Assembly: GCA_002306745.1 (NCBI GenBank)
Contig: DBSW01000184.1
Span: 1 to 20,705 of the forward strand
Length of the DNA stretch: 20,705 bases
Source: Dehalococcoidia bacterium UBA1332
GTDB taxonomy: Bacteria > Chloroflexota > Dehalococcoidia > Lucifugimonadales > Lucifugimonadaceae
Direction: 5' to 3'
This document shows, in pieces, positions 7,990-16,419 of the stretch. Position numbers and translations under genes: made by a program. The notes beneath the pieces were generated by a model. It worked only from the letters and a program-made list of their open reading frames with translations. It had not been told where the DNA came from and ran no database searches. Every line of letters begins with the position of its first letter. Positions within the stretch are counted from its first letter, which is position 1.

Positions 7990-8787
7990 CTAGTCCTCGG
8001 GGTTTACTAGTCGATAACCCCTATTCCTAACATTGAAAATCAATTCGTTAGCTCCAAACTCTCTGCCTACAGCCTTTCCCAGTGAAACCTTAAGCTCACG
8101 TATTCTTACCCGCAGGGAAGCCCGTGAATCCTCACCTTCAGAAAACCGTTCCAATCTTGAAAATGGTACTAATTCACCTTCTGAACGATACATAGCAGAA
8201 GCAAGCTCAATAAGAATTTCAAGCTTCATTCCTTGAATTTCTTTTATCAACTCTCTACGACCATCATTGATCACATAAACCGCAGCATTCTCGTTATCAA
8301 GTTCAAATAATGATCCTATTTTTATTGTCTCAGGAGCGCTTCCTATCAGTCGTCGCAACCGCAACACGACTTCTTCAGGGCTAGCCAGTTTATCTATGAA
8401 ATCTACTGAAGAACTAACGCTTAAACTAGCACTAACAGCTGTATCACGGTAAGGTCCCTGCGTGTACTGAGTGAACATCAACACAGGCATACTGCCATCA
8501 AAATCTACGATGCTTTTCAAAATAGAAAGACCTTTGAAACGATCTGAATCATACTCACCAAACCGCACATCTAATAGAACAGCCGAGGGGCGTTCAGTTT
8601 CCAAAGCAAAAAGTGTCTGAACTTCGTAATCATCTCCTGTTATATTTTCGCCCTCTGGAGCAACTACGATGGGAGTAAATCCATCTGCCTCAAGTTTCCT
8701 TAAAACTGAGCGCATAAGATCGGACATGTGCTCATCGTCAACAACAAGTATTTTCTGGCCGCCGCCAATTTTATTTTTCGAAGTCAA
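7990..8787 (-). CDS. OmpR/PhoB-type response regulator
   Basis: A 265-residue DNA-binding response regulator and probable partner of the downstream kinase. The receiver domain has the acidic pair Asp17/Asp18 (ILVVDDE), phospho-acceptor Asp73 (VLLDVRFG), Thr106 and conserved Lys133. The distance from the acidic pair to Asp73 is about a dozen residues longer than usual, through an acidic insertion around 44-60. The C-terminal part (about 155-263) is a winged-helix domain ending RNRGYRLV, typical of Trans_reg_C. The start is TTG at 8787: an AGAGGA Shine-Dalgarno sequence lies 5 bases upstream, and the next in-frame Met (21) would remove the acidic pair. It is the first gene of the four-gene operon and is divergent from dnaE. 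Autoregulation through the intergenic inverted repeats is plausible but unproven. Confidence 0.93.
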   Translation of the reverse strand: MTSKNKIGGGQKILVVDDEHMSDLMRSVLRKLEADGFTPIVVAPEGENITGDDYEVQTLFALETERPSAVLLDVRFGEYDSDRFKGLSILKSIVDFDGSMPVLMFTQYTQGPYRDTAVSASLSVSSSVDFIDKLASPEEVVLRLRRLIGSAPETIKIGSLFELDNENAAVYVINDGRRELIKEIQGMKLEILIELASAMYRSEGELVPFSRLERFSEGEDSRASLRVRIRELKVSLGKAVGREFGANELIFNVRNRGYRLVNPED

Positions 8788-8792
8788 AACAG

Positions 8793-8798
8793 TCCTCT
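8793..8798 (-). promoter_or_regulatory. Shine-Dalgarno sequence of the response regulator (decides the TTG start)
   Basis: On the minus strand AGAGGA is followed by 5 bases (CTGTT) and then TTG. This supports the non-ATG start at 8787. Confidence 0.75.
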
Positions 8799-8990
8799 GT
8801 GATTACTTCCCAAGGTTGTGTAGATGCACAAAACAGTCTGAAGAAATAATCAACTCTGTCGACTGTATCACGCACACACAGTTTTGCCTGTTTTTAGTTA
8901 CAAGCAGCCAATAAGTTATTTTTTCTATTATCTATCAACCAAGAAAATCCGCTTACCAAAAATCCTAAGTGATAAACAAATCATGGTCAT

Positions 8991-9029
8991 CTCTAAACGA
9001 GTTATTTGAAGCCATAAACACGTTTAGAG
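8991..9029. promoter_or_regulatory. Inverted repeat, candidate operator
   Basis: CTCTAAACG (8991-8999) and CGTTTAGAG (9021-9029) are perfect 9-bp inverted arms around a 21-base spacer. The right arm continues as TTTAGAGGG (9023-9031), which has its own exact inverted partner CCCTCTAAA at 9080-9088, 48 bases further on. There is no adjacent T-run on either strand, which argues against a terminator. The position between two divergent genes favours a regulator binding site; the regulator is unknown. Confidence 0.5.
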
Positions 9030-9106
9030 GGTCGACTCACTCTTTAGGGAACGATATGCTCACTTGATCGTACTTTAAACCCTCTAAATTCGAGAAATAA
9101 CCACCT

Positions 9107-12100
9107 GTGACCGACAAGTTCGTCCACCTACACAATCATTCTGAATATTCGTTGCTCGATGGATTCAGTAGATTAGACGACATGGTGGCGAGGACAGCCG
9201 AACTCGGACAGCCAGCGATCGCCTTAACCGACCACGGCACTCTCCACGGTGCAATCGATATTTATCAATCGGCCAAGCGGGCAGGCATTAAGCCAATCAT
9301 CGGTGTCGAGGGTTATGTGGCAGATGGGCAGCGAAGTGAACGAAATCCTCAAAAGCGATTCCCGTCACACATTACCCTCTTGGCGCAAAACCGAGCTGGC
9401 TACCAAAACCTTTTAAAACTAGTAACAGCTTCACATATAGAGGGATTCTACTACCGCCCCAGGATGGACCGAGAAATACTAGAAAGGTACAGCGAAGGCA
9501 TCATTGTACTTTCAGGATGTGCTTCTGGAGAGCTCGCACGCCACTTGAAAAACGGTGATCAGGACGCAGCCCACCAAACGATCGAGTGGTATGGCAACGT
9601 CTTTCAGGATAGATATTATCTCGAAATGATGATGCATGACCACGTGCCTGGGCAAAGTGAGATCAATGATGCACTCATCGAACTAAGCAGCAGCACAGGC
9701 CTGCCAATGGTTGTCACAAATGACTCTCACTATGTACGAAGGGAAGATAGCGAAGCACAAGACATACTCACCTGTATACAGACCAACTCTAACGTAAAAG
9801 ACCCAAAACGCCTCCACATGGAAGACGACACTTATTACCTACGCTCAACAGGAGAAATGTATGCAGAATGGTCACATCTACCCGAAGCGTTGCAAAACAC
9901 TGTTAAGATCGCTGAATCGTGCGAACTAGATTTAAATTTCGGAGAAACTCACGTACCCCGTTACATAACGCCGAAAAACAAACCTTCAATGGATTACCTT
10001 AGGGAGCTATGCCACAAAGGACTAAGCAAGCGATTCAAAAATCCGACTGAAGAATACAGAAGTCGTCTCGAATATGAACTTTCAATCATCGAAGAAACCA
10101 AATTCGCTGATTATTTTCTAGTTTGCTGGGACATTTTCAACTTCGTCAACGAGAAAGGAATTTTATCCGCCGTTAGAGGATCAGCTGCTGCAAGTCTTGT
10201 TCTTTACTGCCTTGAAGTCACACAAATCGATCCCGTTGAAGCGGATTTGTTCTTCGAACGATTTTTGAACATTGAACGACGCGAAATGCCTGACATCGAC
10301 ATGGATTTCGCTGACGATCGCAGGGAAGAGGTGATCAAATACTGCATAGACCATTACGGAAGAGAACACGTTGCTCAGATCATCACATTCGGCACTCTAG
10401 GCGCAAAAGCCGCTATCCGAGATACCGCTAGAGCTTTAGCGTTACCGCTAGAACTAAGTGACAAGCTCGCCAAAATGGTACCAACAACACTCAACATAAA
10501 ACTGAAAGACGCTATCGAAGAATCGACTGAAATTCAATCCGAAATCAGCCGCAACCCTGAAGCTAGAGAACTAGTCGATATGGCGTTAAAAGTCGAAGGG
10601 TCGGTCAGGCACGCGAGCACCCATGCAGCGGCCGTTGTCATATCAGAAAAACCTCTTACAGATTACGTACCACTACAACGTTCGACCAGCGGTAAAGAAA
10701 ATTCAAGCCCAACTACTCAATACGCAATGCACCCAGTAGCCGACGTGGGTCTGCTGAAAATGGACTTCCTAGGTCTTGCAAACTTGTCAATTCTAGACAG
10801 ATGCGTGAAGCTTATCGCAGAAACGACCGGAGAACATATGGGTGTATACGATGTTCCTATCGACGACCCGAAAGCTTTCGAAATTCTGGGAGACGGAGAT
10901 ACATTTGGTGTTTTCCAGCTCGAATCGGAGGGAATGCGAAAAAATATAAAACAGCTTAAACCTACAACTATCAACGACGTAGCAGCGATGATCGCGCTTT
11001 ATCGTCCTGGTCCAATGGAACATATCGGGACCTTTATAGAGTCAAAACATGGTTTAGCAGAAATCTCTTACCCGCATGAAGATCTAAAAGACCTACTTGA
11101 GCCTACGTACGGCGTCCTTGTATATCAGGACCAAGTAATGCTCATTGCGCAGACTTTCGGAGGTTACACGCTTGGTGAAGCCGACATCCTCCGCAAAGCC
11201 ATGGGAAAAAAGAACGCAGCAGTCATGCAAGCCGAATACGAGAAATTTTCTAAAGGGGCACTCAAAAACGGTTACACCAAAGAACAAGCGGACACAGTTT
11301 TCAACTTAATGGAACCTTTTGCCGGTTATGGGTTTAACAAAGCCCACGCTGTTTCATACGCATATATCGCTTACTGGACAGCATACTTTAAAGCTAACTA
11401 TCCAACCGAATACATAGCCGCTGTTCTAGATTCTGCTTCCGGCAATCCTGAAAAAGTTTCAACAGCTATTCGAGAGGCAAATCGTCTAAATATTGAAGTC
11501 AAACCGCCTAGCATCAACTACTCGAGCTCAGGATTCACTATCGAAATAAATAAAGATGGTCAGGACGCAATCAGATTCGGTATGGCTGCAGTGAAAAATG
11601 TCGGTGCCAGCGCCGTGGAACCCATAGTTGAAATCAGACAGTCCGGTGGTCATTTCAAAGACATCGAAGACATATGCCGGCGAGTAGACTCAAAATCCCT
11701 TAACCGACGCACTATCGAAAGCCTGATAAGAGTAGGAGCCTTTGACGAGTTTGGAGGGCGCGGTAAGTTACTTGAATCTGTAGATCGAATTATCGCAGCA
11801 ATATCACGGCAGACAAAACTTCGTGAGTCCGGGCAAACTTCAATGTTCGATATGCTTGGAGATTCAGTTCCAGCGCCTATGGTAGAGATTGATATTTCGG
11901 ATGATGATGACACCACAGATCAAGAACGAGTCATATGGGAACGCGATCTATTAGGTGTAGAACTCACGCAAAGCCCATTCACTCGTGAGATGCGACAACA
12001 ACCCGACAACATCGTTGTTTTCTCAACAGACATCACTGGCGATATGTCGGGTGAAAAGAAAGCTGCCCTTGGACAGGTAAATGGCATACGCCCATTAACC

Positions 12101-12841
12101 ACAAAACGAGGTGAAAAATTCCTTTCGTTAAATCTAACTCTTCTGGATGGAGACATAGAATTGGTAGTCTGGCCAAACATACTCGAACATACTACCGATC
12201 TTTGGGAGAACGGAAATTTTGTGTCCATCAGCGGTGAAGTTCGCGAACGGTTTGGAAGGGTTTCTATATCGGTCGAAACCGCCAACCGATATCAACTTAA
12301 GGGCGACAGAAAAGCTGAAACATCACGTAATCAAGAAGCACAAGTAATCAGAACTGGTTTCAACGAAGCAAGTGAACCACGTCCGGTCCTTAATGACCCC
12401 ATGACAGGTCAAAACACTGCTAATAAAGATGCTGCTGGTCAAGAAGAATTTTTAAGCCATAGTCAACCCAATAAAATCGATGATTCAGAAAGAAATAATC
12501 CTGTCAAAAAGCATGTCGAGTCTATGCCTGATGAGCATTCACCATCAGAAAAAGCTACATTTGTTGAAGAAACTGTAACTCAGGAAGATTTCGATAGTCA
12601 TGGTCCCATTCTAGTACGCGTTAAAGAAACAGGCGATGCCGCAGTTGACCGGTATCGCCTCGAAGACATAATGCGCCTCTTGGTCGAATTCTCTGGATCT
12701 GATGAAGCAATACTTGAGGTTGAAACAGGGCAAGAAATTATACGATTAGAAATGCCGTTTAAAGTTCAATCATGCACCGAACTAACCAACCGCCTCAACG
12801 AATTACTCGGTAATGGTGCAGTGCGTTCTGCAGTGAGCTAA
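9107..12841 (+). CDS. dnaE: DNA polymerase III subunit alpha
   Basis: A 1244-residue replicative polymerase catalytic subunit. The N-terminal PHP domain begins HLHNHSEYSLLDG, and its metal-site residues appear kept (His9, His11, Asp18, Asp42/His43, Glu68, His88, Cys138, Asp206, His208), suggesting an intact PHP metal centre as in Thermus-type DnaE1. The palm carries the catalytic triad Asp398 and Asp400 (PDIDMDF) and Asp553 (LLKMDFLGL). A beta-clamp-binding motif, QTSMF, is at 910-914. An OB-fold nucleic-acid domain spans about 985-1063. A polar, probably disordered linker (about 1065-1165) precedes a small C-terminal domain. The start is GTG at 9107, chosen because FVHLHNHS follows immediately; there is no clear Shine-Dalgarno sequence. 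An 85-codon gene follows after 17 bases. Confidence 0.98.
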   Translation: MTDKFVHLHNHSEYSLLDGFSRLDDMVARTAELGQPAIALTDHGTLHGAIDIYQSAKRAGIKPIIGVEGYVADGQRSERNPQKRFPSHITLLAQNRAGYQNLLKLVTASHIEGFYYRPRMDREILERYSEGIIVLSGCASGELARHLKNGDQDAAHQTIEWYGNVFQDRYYLEMMMHDHVPGQSEINDALIELSSSTGLPMVVTNDSHYVRREDSEAQDILTCIQTNSNVKDPKRLHMEDDTYYLRSTGEMYAEWSHLPEALQNTVKIAESCELDLNFGETHVPRYITPKNKPSMDYLRELCHKGLSKRFKNPTEEYRSRLEYELSIIEETKFADYFLVCWDIFNFVNEKGILSAVRGSAAASLVLYCLEVTQIDPVEADLFFERFLNIERREMPDIDMDFADDRREEVIKYCIDHYGREHVAQIITFGTLGAKAAIRDTARALALPLELSDKLAKMVPTTLNIKLKDAIEESTEIQSEISRNPEARELVDMALKVEGSVRHASTHAAAVVISEKPLTDYVPLQRSTSGKENSSPTTQYAMHPVADVGLLKMDFLGLANLSILDRCVKLIAETTGEHMGVYDVPIDDPKAFEILGDGDTFGVFQLESEGMRKNIKQLKPTTINDVAAMIALYRPGPMEHIGTFIESKHGLAEISYPHEDLKDLLEPTYGVLVYQDQVMLIAQTFGGYTLGEADILRKAMGKKNAAVMQAEYEKFSKGALKNGYTKEQADTVFNLMEPFAGYGFNKAHAVSYAYIAYWTAYFKANYPTEYIAAVLDSASGNPEKVSTAIREANRLNIEVKPPSINYSSSGFTIEINKDGQDAIRFGMAAVKNVGASAVEPIVEIRQSGGHFKDIEDICRRVDSKSLNRRTIESLIRVGAFDEFGGRGKLLESVDRIIAAISRQTKLRESGQTSMFDMLGDSVPAPMVEIDISDDDDTTDQERVIWERDLLGVELTQSPFTREMRQQPDNIVVFSTDITGDMSGEKKAALGQVNGIRPLTTKRGEKFLSLNLTLLDGDIELVVWPNILEHTTDLWENGNFVSISGEVRERFGRVSISVETANRYQLKGDRKAETSRNQEAQVIRTGFNEASEPRPVLNDPMTGQNTANKDAAGQEEFLSHSQPNKIDDSERNNPVKKHVESMPDEHSPSEKATFVEETVTQEDFDSHGPILVRVKETGDAAVDRYRLEDIMRLLVEFSGSDEAILEVETGQEIIRLEMPFKVQSCTELTNRLNELLGNGAVRSAVS

Positions 12842-12858
12842 CAAACAATCTCAATAAG

Positions 12859-13116
12859 ATGCAGTGGGAAGTAATCAAAACAGCTCCCGATCAACTAATT
12901 GCTGAGTCTTGGTGTGGACTCCTGCAAAAGTCCGGAATTGACTGCAAAATTCAACCCGGTGATGTAATCGGATTTCTTGGAATTTCAGTATTTCCTGTAC
13001 GACTAATGGTCAGGGCATACGACTTAGATTTAGCCAGTTCAGTGCTTAACACTTTCATAAATGAAGAACGGGCGTCGCAAGCAACTAATAATATTGAGAA
13101 TCAAGATCTAGCCTAG
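12859..13116 (+). CDS. DUF2007-like small protein
   Basis: An 85-residue protein resembling the putative signal-transducing protein family DUF2007. It opens with a strand (WEVIKTA), followed by an amphipathic helix ending LLQKSGIDCKI, a central Gly/Pro loop, a VRLMVRAYDLDLASSVL strand-helix unit and a short polar tail. The family consists of small, soluble alpha/beta proteins with no established biochemical role. It begins 17 bases after the dnaE stop on the same strand and is probably cotranscribed; the ribosome binding site is poor. Its TAG stop is immediately followed by the complement of the stop codon of the convergent methyltransferase gene, leaving no intergenic DNA. Confidence 0.72.
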   Translation: MQWEVIKTAPDQLIAESWCGLLQKSGIDCKIQPGDVIGFLGISVFPVRLMVRAYDLDLASSVLNTFINEERASQATNNIENQDLA

Positions 13117-13635
13117 TTATCGGTTAGCTTCCATCTGGAGCAACTGGGCTTTCAAGGGTAAACCGTCTCCTCCAAAACCATGCAGTGCGCCATTGGACGC
13201 CACCACACGATGACAAGGTACCAATAATGCAAGTTTGTTCCTTGCCATGGCCTGTCCAGCACCTCGTGCGGCTTTAACATTGCCTGCCTTACCCGCTAAC
13301 CAAGCGTAACTACGAGTTTCACCGGGTGGTATAGATCGACACGCATTCCAAGCGTTTTTAAAAAAAAGAGAAACTTTGCGTGTATCGATAGGTATGCAAG
13401 TAAGATCGACTTTTTCACCTGAGCAATATGCAATTATCAACTTTCTTGCAGCTACATAATCTTCTGGAACATGTTCTGCGACGTTAACCTCTGGTTGCAC
13501 AGCATCTAGGGAAGACTCTGGCGATAGTTCCGGGAGACTCACTCGCAAGATTCCATAATCACCACCAACAATTGCAACCCATCCCATATCAGTTTCGAAA
13601 ACGTCATAAGTTATGTTTTTTTCTTCATCAACCAT
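13117..13635 (-). CDS. ogt: Methylated-DNA--[protein]-cysteine S-methyltransferase
   Basis: A 172-residue suicide DNA-repair protein that transfers the methyl group of O6-methylguanine (or O4-methylthymine) to its own cysteine. The active-site motif PCHRVV has acceptor Cys141. The preceding block GAGQAMARNKLALLV is the family's helix-turn-helix/Asn-hinge segment, and IPPGETRSYAWLA is the usual arginine-finger region. The length fits Ogt-type single-function proteins rather than Ada fusions, and the symbol is given on that basis. It lies 24 bases downstream of the transglutaminase stop on the same strand, so it could be read through from that operon; the residual gap has no clear Shine-Dalgarno sequence. 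An 8-T/5-A run inside the coding strand (S-L-F-F-K-N) is in frame. Confidence 0.95.
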   Translation of the reverse strand: MVDEEKNITYDVFETDMGWVAIVGGDYGILRVSLPELSPESSLDAVQPEVNVAEHVPEDYVAARKLIIAYCSGEKVDLTCIPIDTRKVSLFFKNAWNACRSIPPGETRSYAWLAGKAGNVKAARGAGQAMARNKLALLVPCHRVVASNGALHGFGGDGLPLKAQLLQMEANR

Positions 13636-13659
13636 TTAACGAATACTTTAACTGACTAA

Positions 13660-16419
13660 TCACGTACGAATACCACTAATCCGCCTCAGCCTTTGAACTA
13701 TTAAGCCTTTAGCCAATTTTCTCCATGCGCTATCTAGATCGTTTTCATATCCATCTGGTTGAAGACCACTTCGATTTGGTCCAGCATATACGCTCCTTTG
13801 AAATTCTGTAGCAATGTAAATTGCAGGTTCCATAACTGAGGATTTATGCCTGCCAAGCCTTGACGCAAATTCCAATGAAGTCTCATTATGAAGACGCCTC
13901 AATCCAAGTATCCACCCAATCCTTGTCATACGCACGTAAGCTCGAGATGGTGCAGGCAACCTGCGTAAACTAAGCCACCAAAAGAACATAGCCAAAAGTG
14001 GACCCGAGGCTAATATTACGACCCAAATGATTGGCCACAACGTTAACGTTGTTTGATCAAGCGGTTCATCACTACTGTAAATACCAGCCCCTCCACCTGC
14101 GCCACGTGCTTCGCGAGCTAAACGCTCAAGGTCAGCAATGTCATCTAAAAATTGAGGATCTTCTTCAGCAGAACCTATACTGCCAGCTGAGAATGGGTCG
14201 GTAATATCCGGCAGTGGTAGTAACTGCCCCCTATCGACATCAAGCATGCCAGGAGTAACCTCGTAATCAATCCAGCCGTAGTCTGGGAAGTAAACTTGCG
14301 TCCAACCGTGTCGATGGCGATCTCTAACCAAAAACATTTCGGCATCAGAAATGTATTCACCAGGTGACCATCCAGCAACAAACCGTGCGGGCACGTCAAC
14401 TGCCCGAAGTAATACTGCAGCAGCTGAACCAAAATACTGACTATATCCTTTGATTTTGGTCGCATCACAATCTGGGTTCACGCTTGGACACGACTCATTA
14501 GGAGTTTGAAAAAGAAAATAGAAGAGTCCGTCCACCCCAAAATCAGGTCCATCAATTTCAAGTGAATATTCCTGATCTTGAAGAAAATTTTTGATTGCTT
14601 CAGCTTTTTTAAATGGAGTATCTGCCTCTCCTTCACGAACAATCTGAAACGCTAGATGTCGTATTTCAGGTGGAAGATTAGTTGGCAGTTGCAGATATCT
14701 ATCACTGATCCATTTCGGGTGCTCAGTACCCGCTTGATCTAGTTGCTCATCTGTTGCAAGAGTCACAAAGGTTTGAATCGAAAACGAGTTTTCCTTAGGA
14801 ATCTCCTCTGAAAGGACGACTCCCACCTGCTCAATCGGTGAGAGACGTCCGATAAAAACTTTATTAGCACGGCCCGAATTTGAATCTGTTTCCAGTTCAA
14901 ATACGATTGTCGCCCAATCAATCTTTTCGTCGCTAGAACTTACAGGTGACAATACAGTTTCGAATGTTTCTTCAGAACCGTCTTCATTTATCACTACTCG
15001 AGTAAGCACTTGATCTTGACCGGTTGTATCAGCGGTGACAATCACTCGCAGTACCTGACGCACTAATTCAGGTGGAAGAAAATAATCCACTGGCACAAGT
15101 TCATTTATTGCTAATCGAATAGAAGAAGCAATCAAATTTATGTCGGGCGGTAATTCCTCTAAATCATCTACTGATCCAGATAACTTAATCGGCCATTCAA
15201 TAGGATTCAAAACCTGAACTTCAGTTTCACGATCAACTGAAAATACTGCCCCTGATGGAACTACCGTGCGGGTATCAACAAGTGGGACATAATCTACTGA
15301 CACACGTTCCCGCTCTAAGTCCGTCATTACTGGTGTCAATGACGTACGAGGGGCTGCATCTTTAACTGTGTTTGGGTCAGTTAGCCAGCCTTGAGGTGTA
15401 TACGTCTGATACACACGACCTGCATGCGGAATGACATATTTGGACTTAACCCACATCAACGGTTCTTCCGTCAGATTTATTGAACCTCCGAAAGCCATAG
15501 TCTGCGAAGGAGTGGAAAATAATTTATTACTTCCTGGACCATCAACTCCTGCAAGCAGTCTATTCGCAGGATCCTGTAGCGCATAGAACGGCGCTCGAAG
15601 TAAATGCCACGTCTTCTGAATCTCGACTGATCGCGGTTCCCAGACGGGCAAAAAGGCACTTATTAAGACAATAGGAAGAGCAAACAGAAGTCCATCTTGC
15701 ACTGCTGCCCACGCAAGATTACGGGAGTACCCGATTCCCTGCGCAGTCCATCTCTGAATTCGCCTAACAGTAGTCAAATGGGCAAACAAAGCAATTCCAC
15801 CGACAAGAAATAGGAAATATGTGTGCTCATGTTGACCATGTCGATAGCTGAGGTTGGTAAGAATCACCAAAGACAACAAGACGGTAGGGAGCCATGGAGA
15901 ATTAAATCGGAAAGTTAGAGCAGTAACTCCATAACCGACCAACCAAGCTGCCGTCATAAACATTAGAGCAAATGGAACGGTATCCGTGCTGATACCACCA
16001 CTCTGGGCTGTTTCAATCCACATTGAAAAACGCGAAATACCGTCGTACGCCCGCTCAAAAACGTTAGTTCCTGAACTTTGTGGAGTCCCACGCCATATGA
16101 CTACTAGAAAGCCGAATACCAGCGCATAAACAGACTTAAGATAAAGATTTATGTTCAATTTTGAGGCTATAAAAGCCGCAACGGTTCCTAGCACTAATGC
16201 TGGTATTACAGATGGCAGATCCCCCCACCCAGCAAGCATTACTGACCAGCCCACATTGAGCATCATCCACTGGAGAATAGTGAAACTCACCCAATCGTAG
16301 ATCGGAGCGAACCGTGCAATCGCTGCAAAGATAATTTCAAAACGATTTTTCGAATAAACAGACGAGCTTACAGATGAAGCATCTGGAGTGTGTTCGAAAA
16401 AATCAGTAGCGGTACTCAT
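13660..16419 (-). CDS. TgpA-like membrane transglutaminase-domain protein, catalytic Cys replaced by Ser
   Basis: A 919-residue membrane protein of the TgpA type. About seven hydrophobic helices fill residues 40-270, followed by a large extracytoplasmic region with the transglutaminase-like core at about 580-730, a single C-terminal helix (about 795-815) and a cytoplasmic DUF4129-like tail. The core aligns with the family, but the usual GxCxxFA nucleophile block reads GYSQYFGSA, with Ser660 (AGT, 14440-14442) in place of Cys. The His of the usual HAW motif is kept as His704 (HGW). The usual Asp of FDPTPG is Glu720 (YEVTPG). A short insert just before the nucleophile holds Cys644 and Cys651. 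It may be a pseudoenzyme or use altered chemistry. Its ATG overlaps the DUF58 stop (ATGA), and it is the third gene of the MoxR-DUF58 operon. Confidence 0.88.
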   Translation of the reverse strand: MSTATDFFEHTPDASSVSSSVYSKNRFEIIFAAIARFAPIYDWVSFTILQWMMLNVGWSVMLAGWGDLPSVIPALVLGTVAAFIASKLNINLYLKSVYALVFGFLVVIWRGTPQSSGTNVFERAYDGISRFSMWIETAQSGGISTDTVPFALMFMTAAWLVGYGVTALTFRFNSPWLPTVLLSLVILTNLSYRHGQHEHTYFLFLVGGIALFAHLTTVRRIQRWTAQGIGYSRNLAWAAVQDGLLFALPIVLISAFLPVWEPRSVEIQKTWHLLRAPFYALQDPANRLLAGVDGPGSNKLFSTPSQTMAFGGSINLTEEPLMWVKSKYVIPHAGRVYQTYTPQGWLTDPNTVKDAAPRTSLTPVMTDLERERVSVDYVPLVDTRTVVPSGAVFSVDRETEVQVLNPIEWPIKLSGSVDDLEELPPDINLIASSIRLAINELVPVDYFLPPELVRQVLRVIVTADTTGQDQVLTRVVINEDGSEETFETVLSPVSSSDEKIDWATIVFELETDSNSGRANKVFIGRLSPIEQVGVVLSEEIPKENSFSIQTFVTLATDEQLDQAGTEHPKWISDRYLQLPTNLPPEIRHLAFQIVREGEADTPFKKAEAIKNFLQDQEYSLEIDGPDFGVDGLFYFLFQTPNESCPSVNPDCDATKIKGYSQYFGSAAAVLLRAVDVPARFVAGWSPGEYISDAEMFLVRDRHRHGWTQVYFPDYGWIDYEVTPGMLDVDRGQLLPLPDITDPFSAGSIGSAEEDPQFLDDIADLERLAREARGAGGGAGIYSSDEPLDQTTLTLWPIIWVVILASGPLLAMFFWWLSLRRLPAPSRAYVRMTRIGWILGLRRLHNETSLEFASRLGRHKSSVMEPAIYIATEFQRSVYAGPNRSGLQPDGYENDLDSAWRKLAKGLIVQRLRRISGIRT

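Larger units (their letters stand above)
8788..9106. other. 319-base divergent intergenic region, response regulator / dnaE
   Basis: This gene-free stretch must carry the promoters of the two-component operon (minus) and dnaE (plus). The RR-proximal half is AT-rich with the RR ribosome binding site. The dnaE-proximal half contains a perfect 9-bp inverted repeat (8991-9029), a third related half-site (9080-9088) and a degenerate TCTTTAGGG copy near 9041. A weak TTGATC/TAAATT pair (9064-9069 and 9085-9090, 15-base spacer) is the only sigma70-like candidate seen for dnaE, and its spacing is short. No ORF or RNA gene is visible. Confidence 0.5.

Noticed and set aside
13356..13368. Poly-T/poly-A run in the methyltransferase gene, resembling a slippery site
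   Set aside because: The downstream conserved PCHRVV region is in the same frame as the start, and there is no alternative-frame product of interest.
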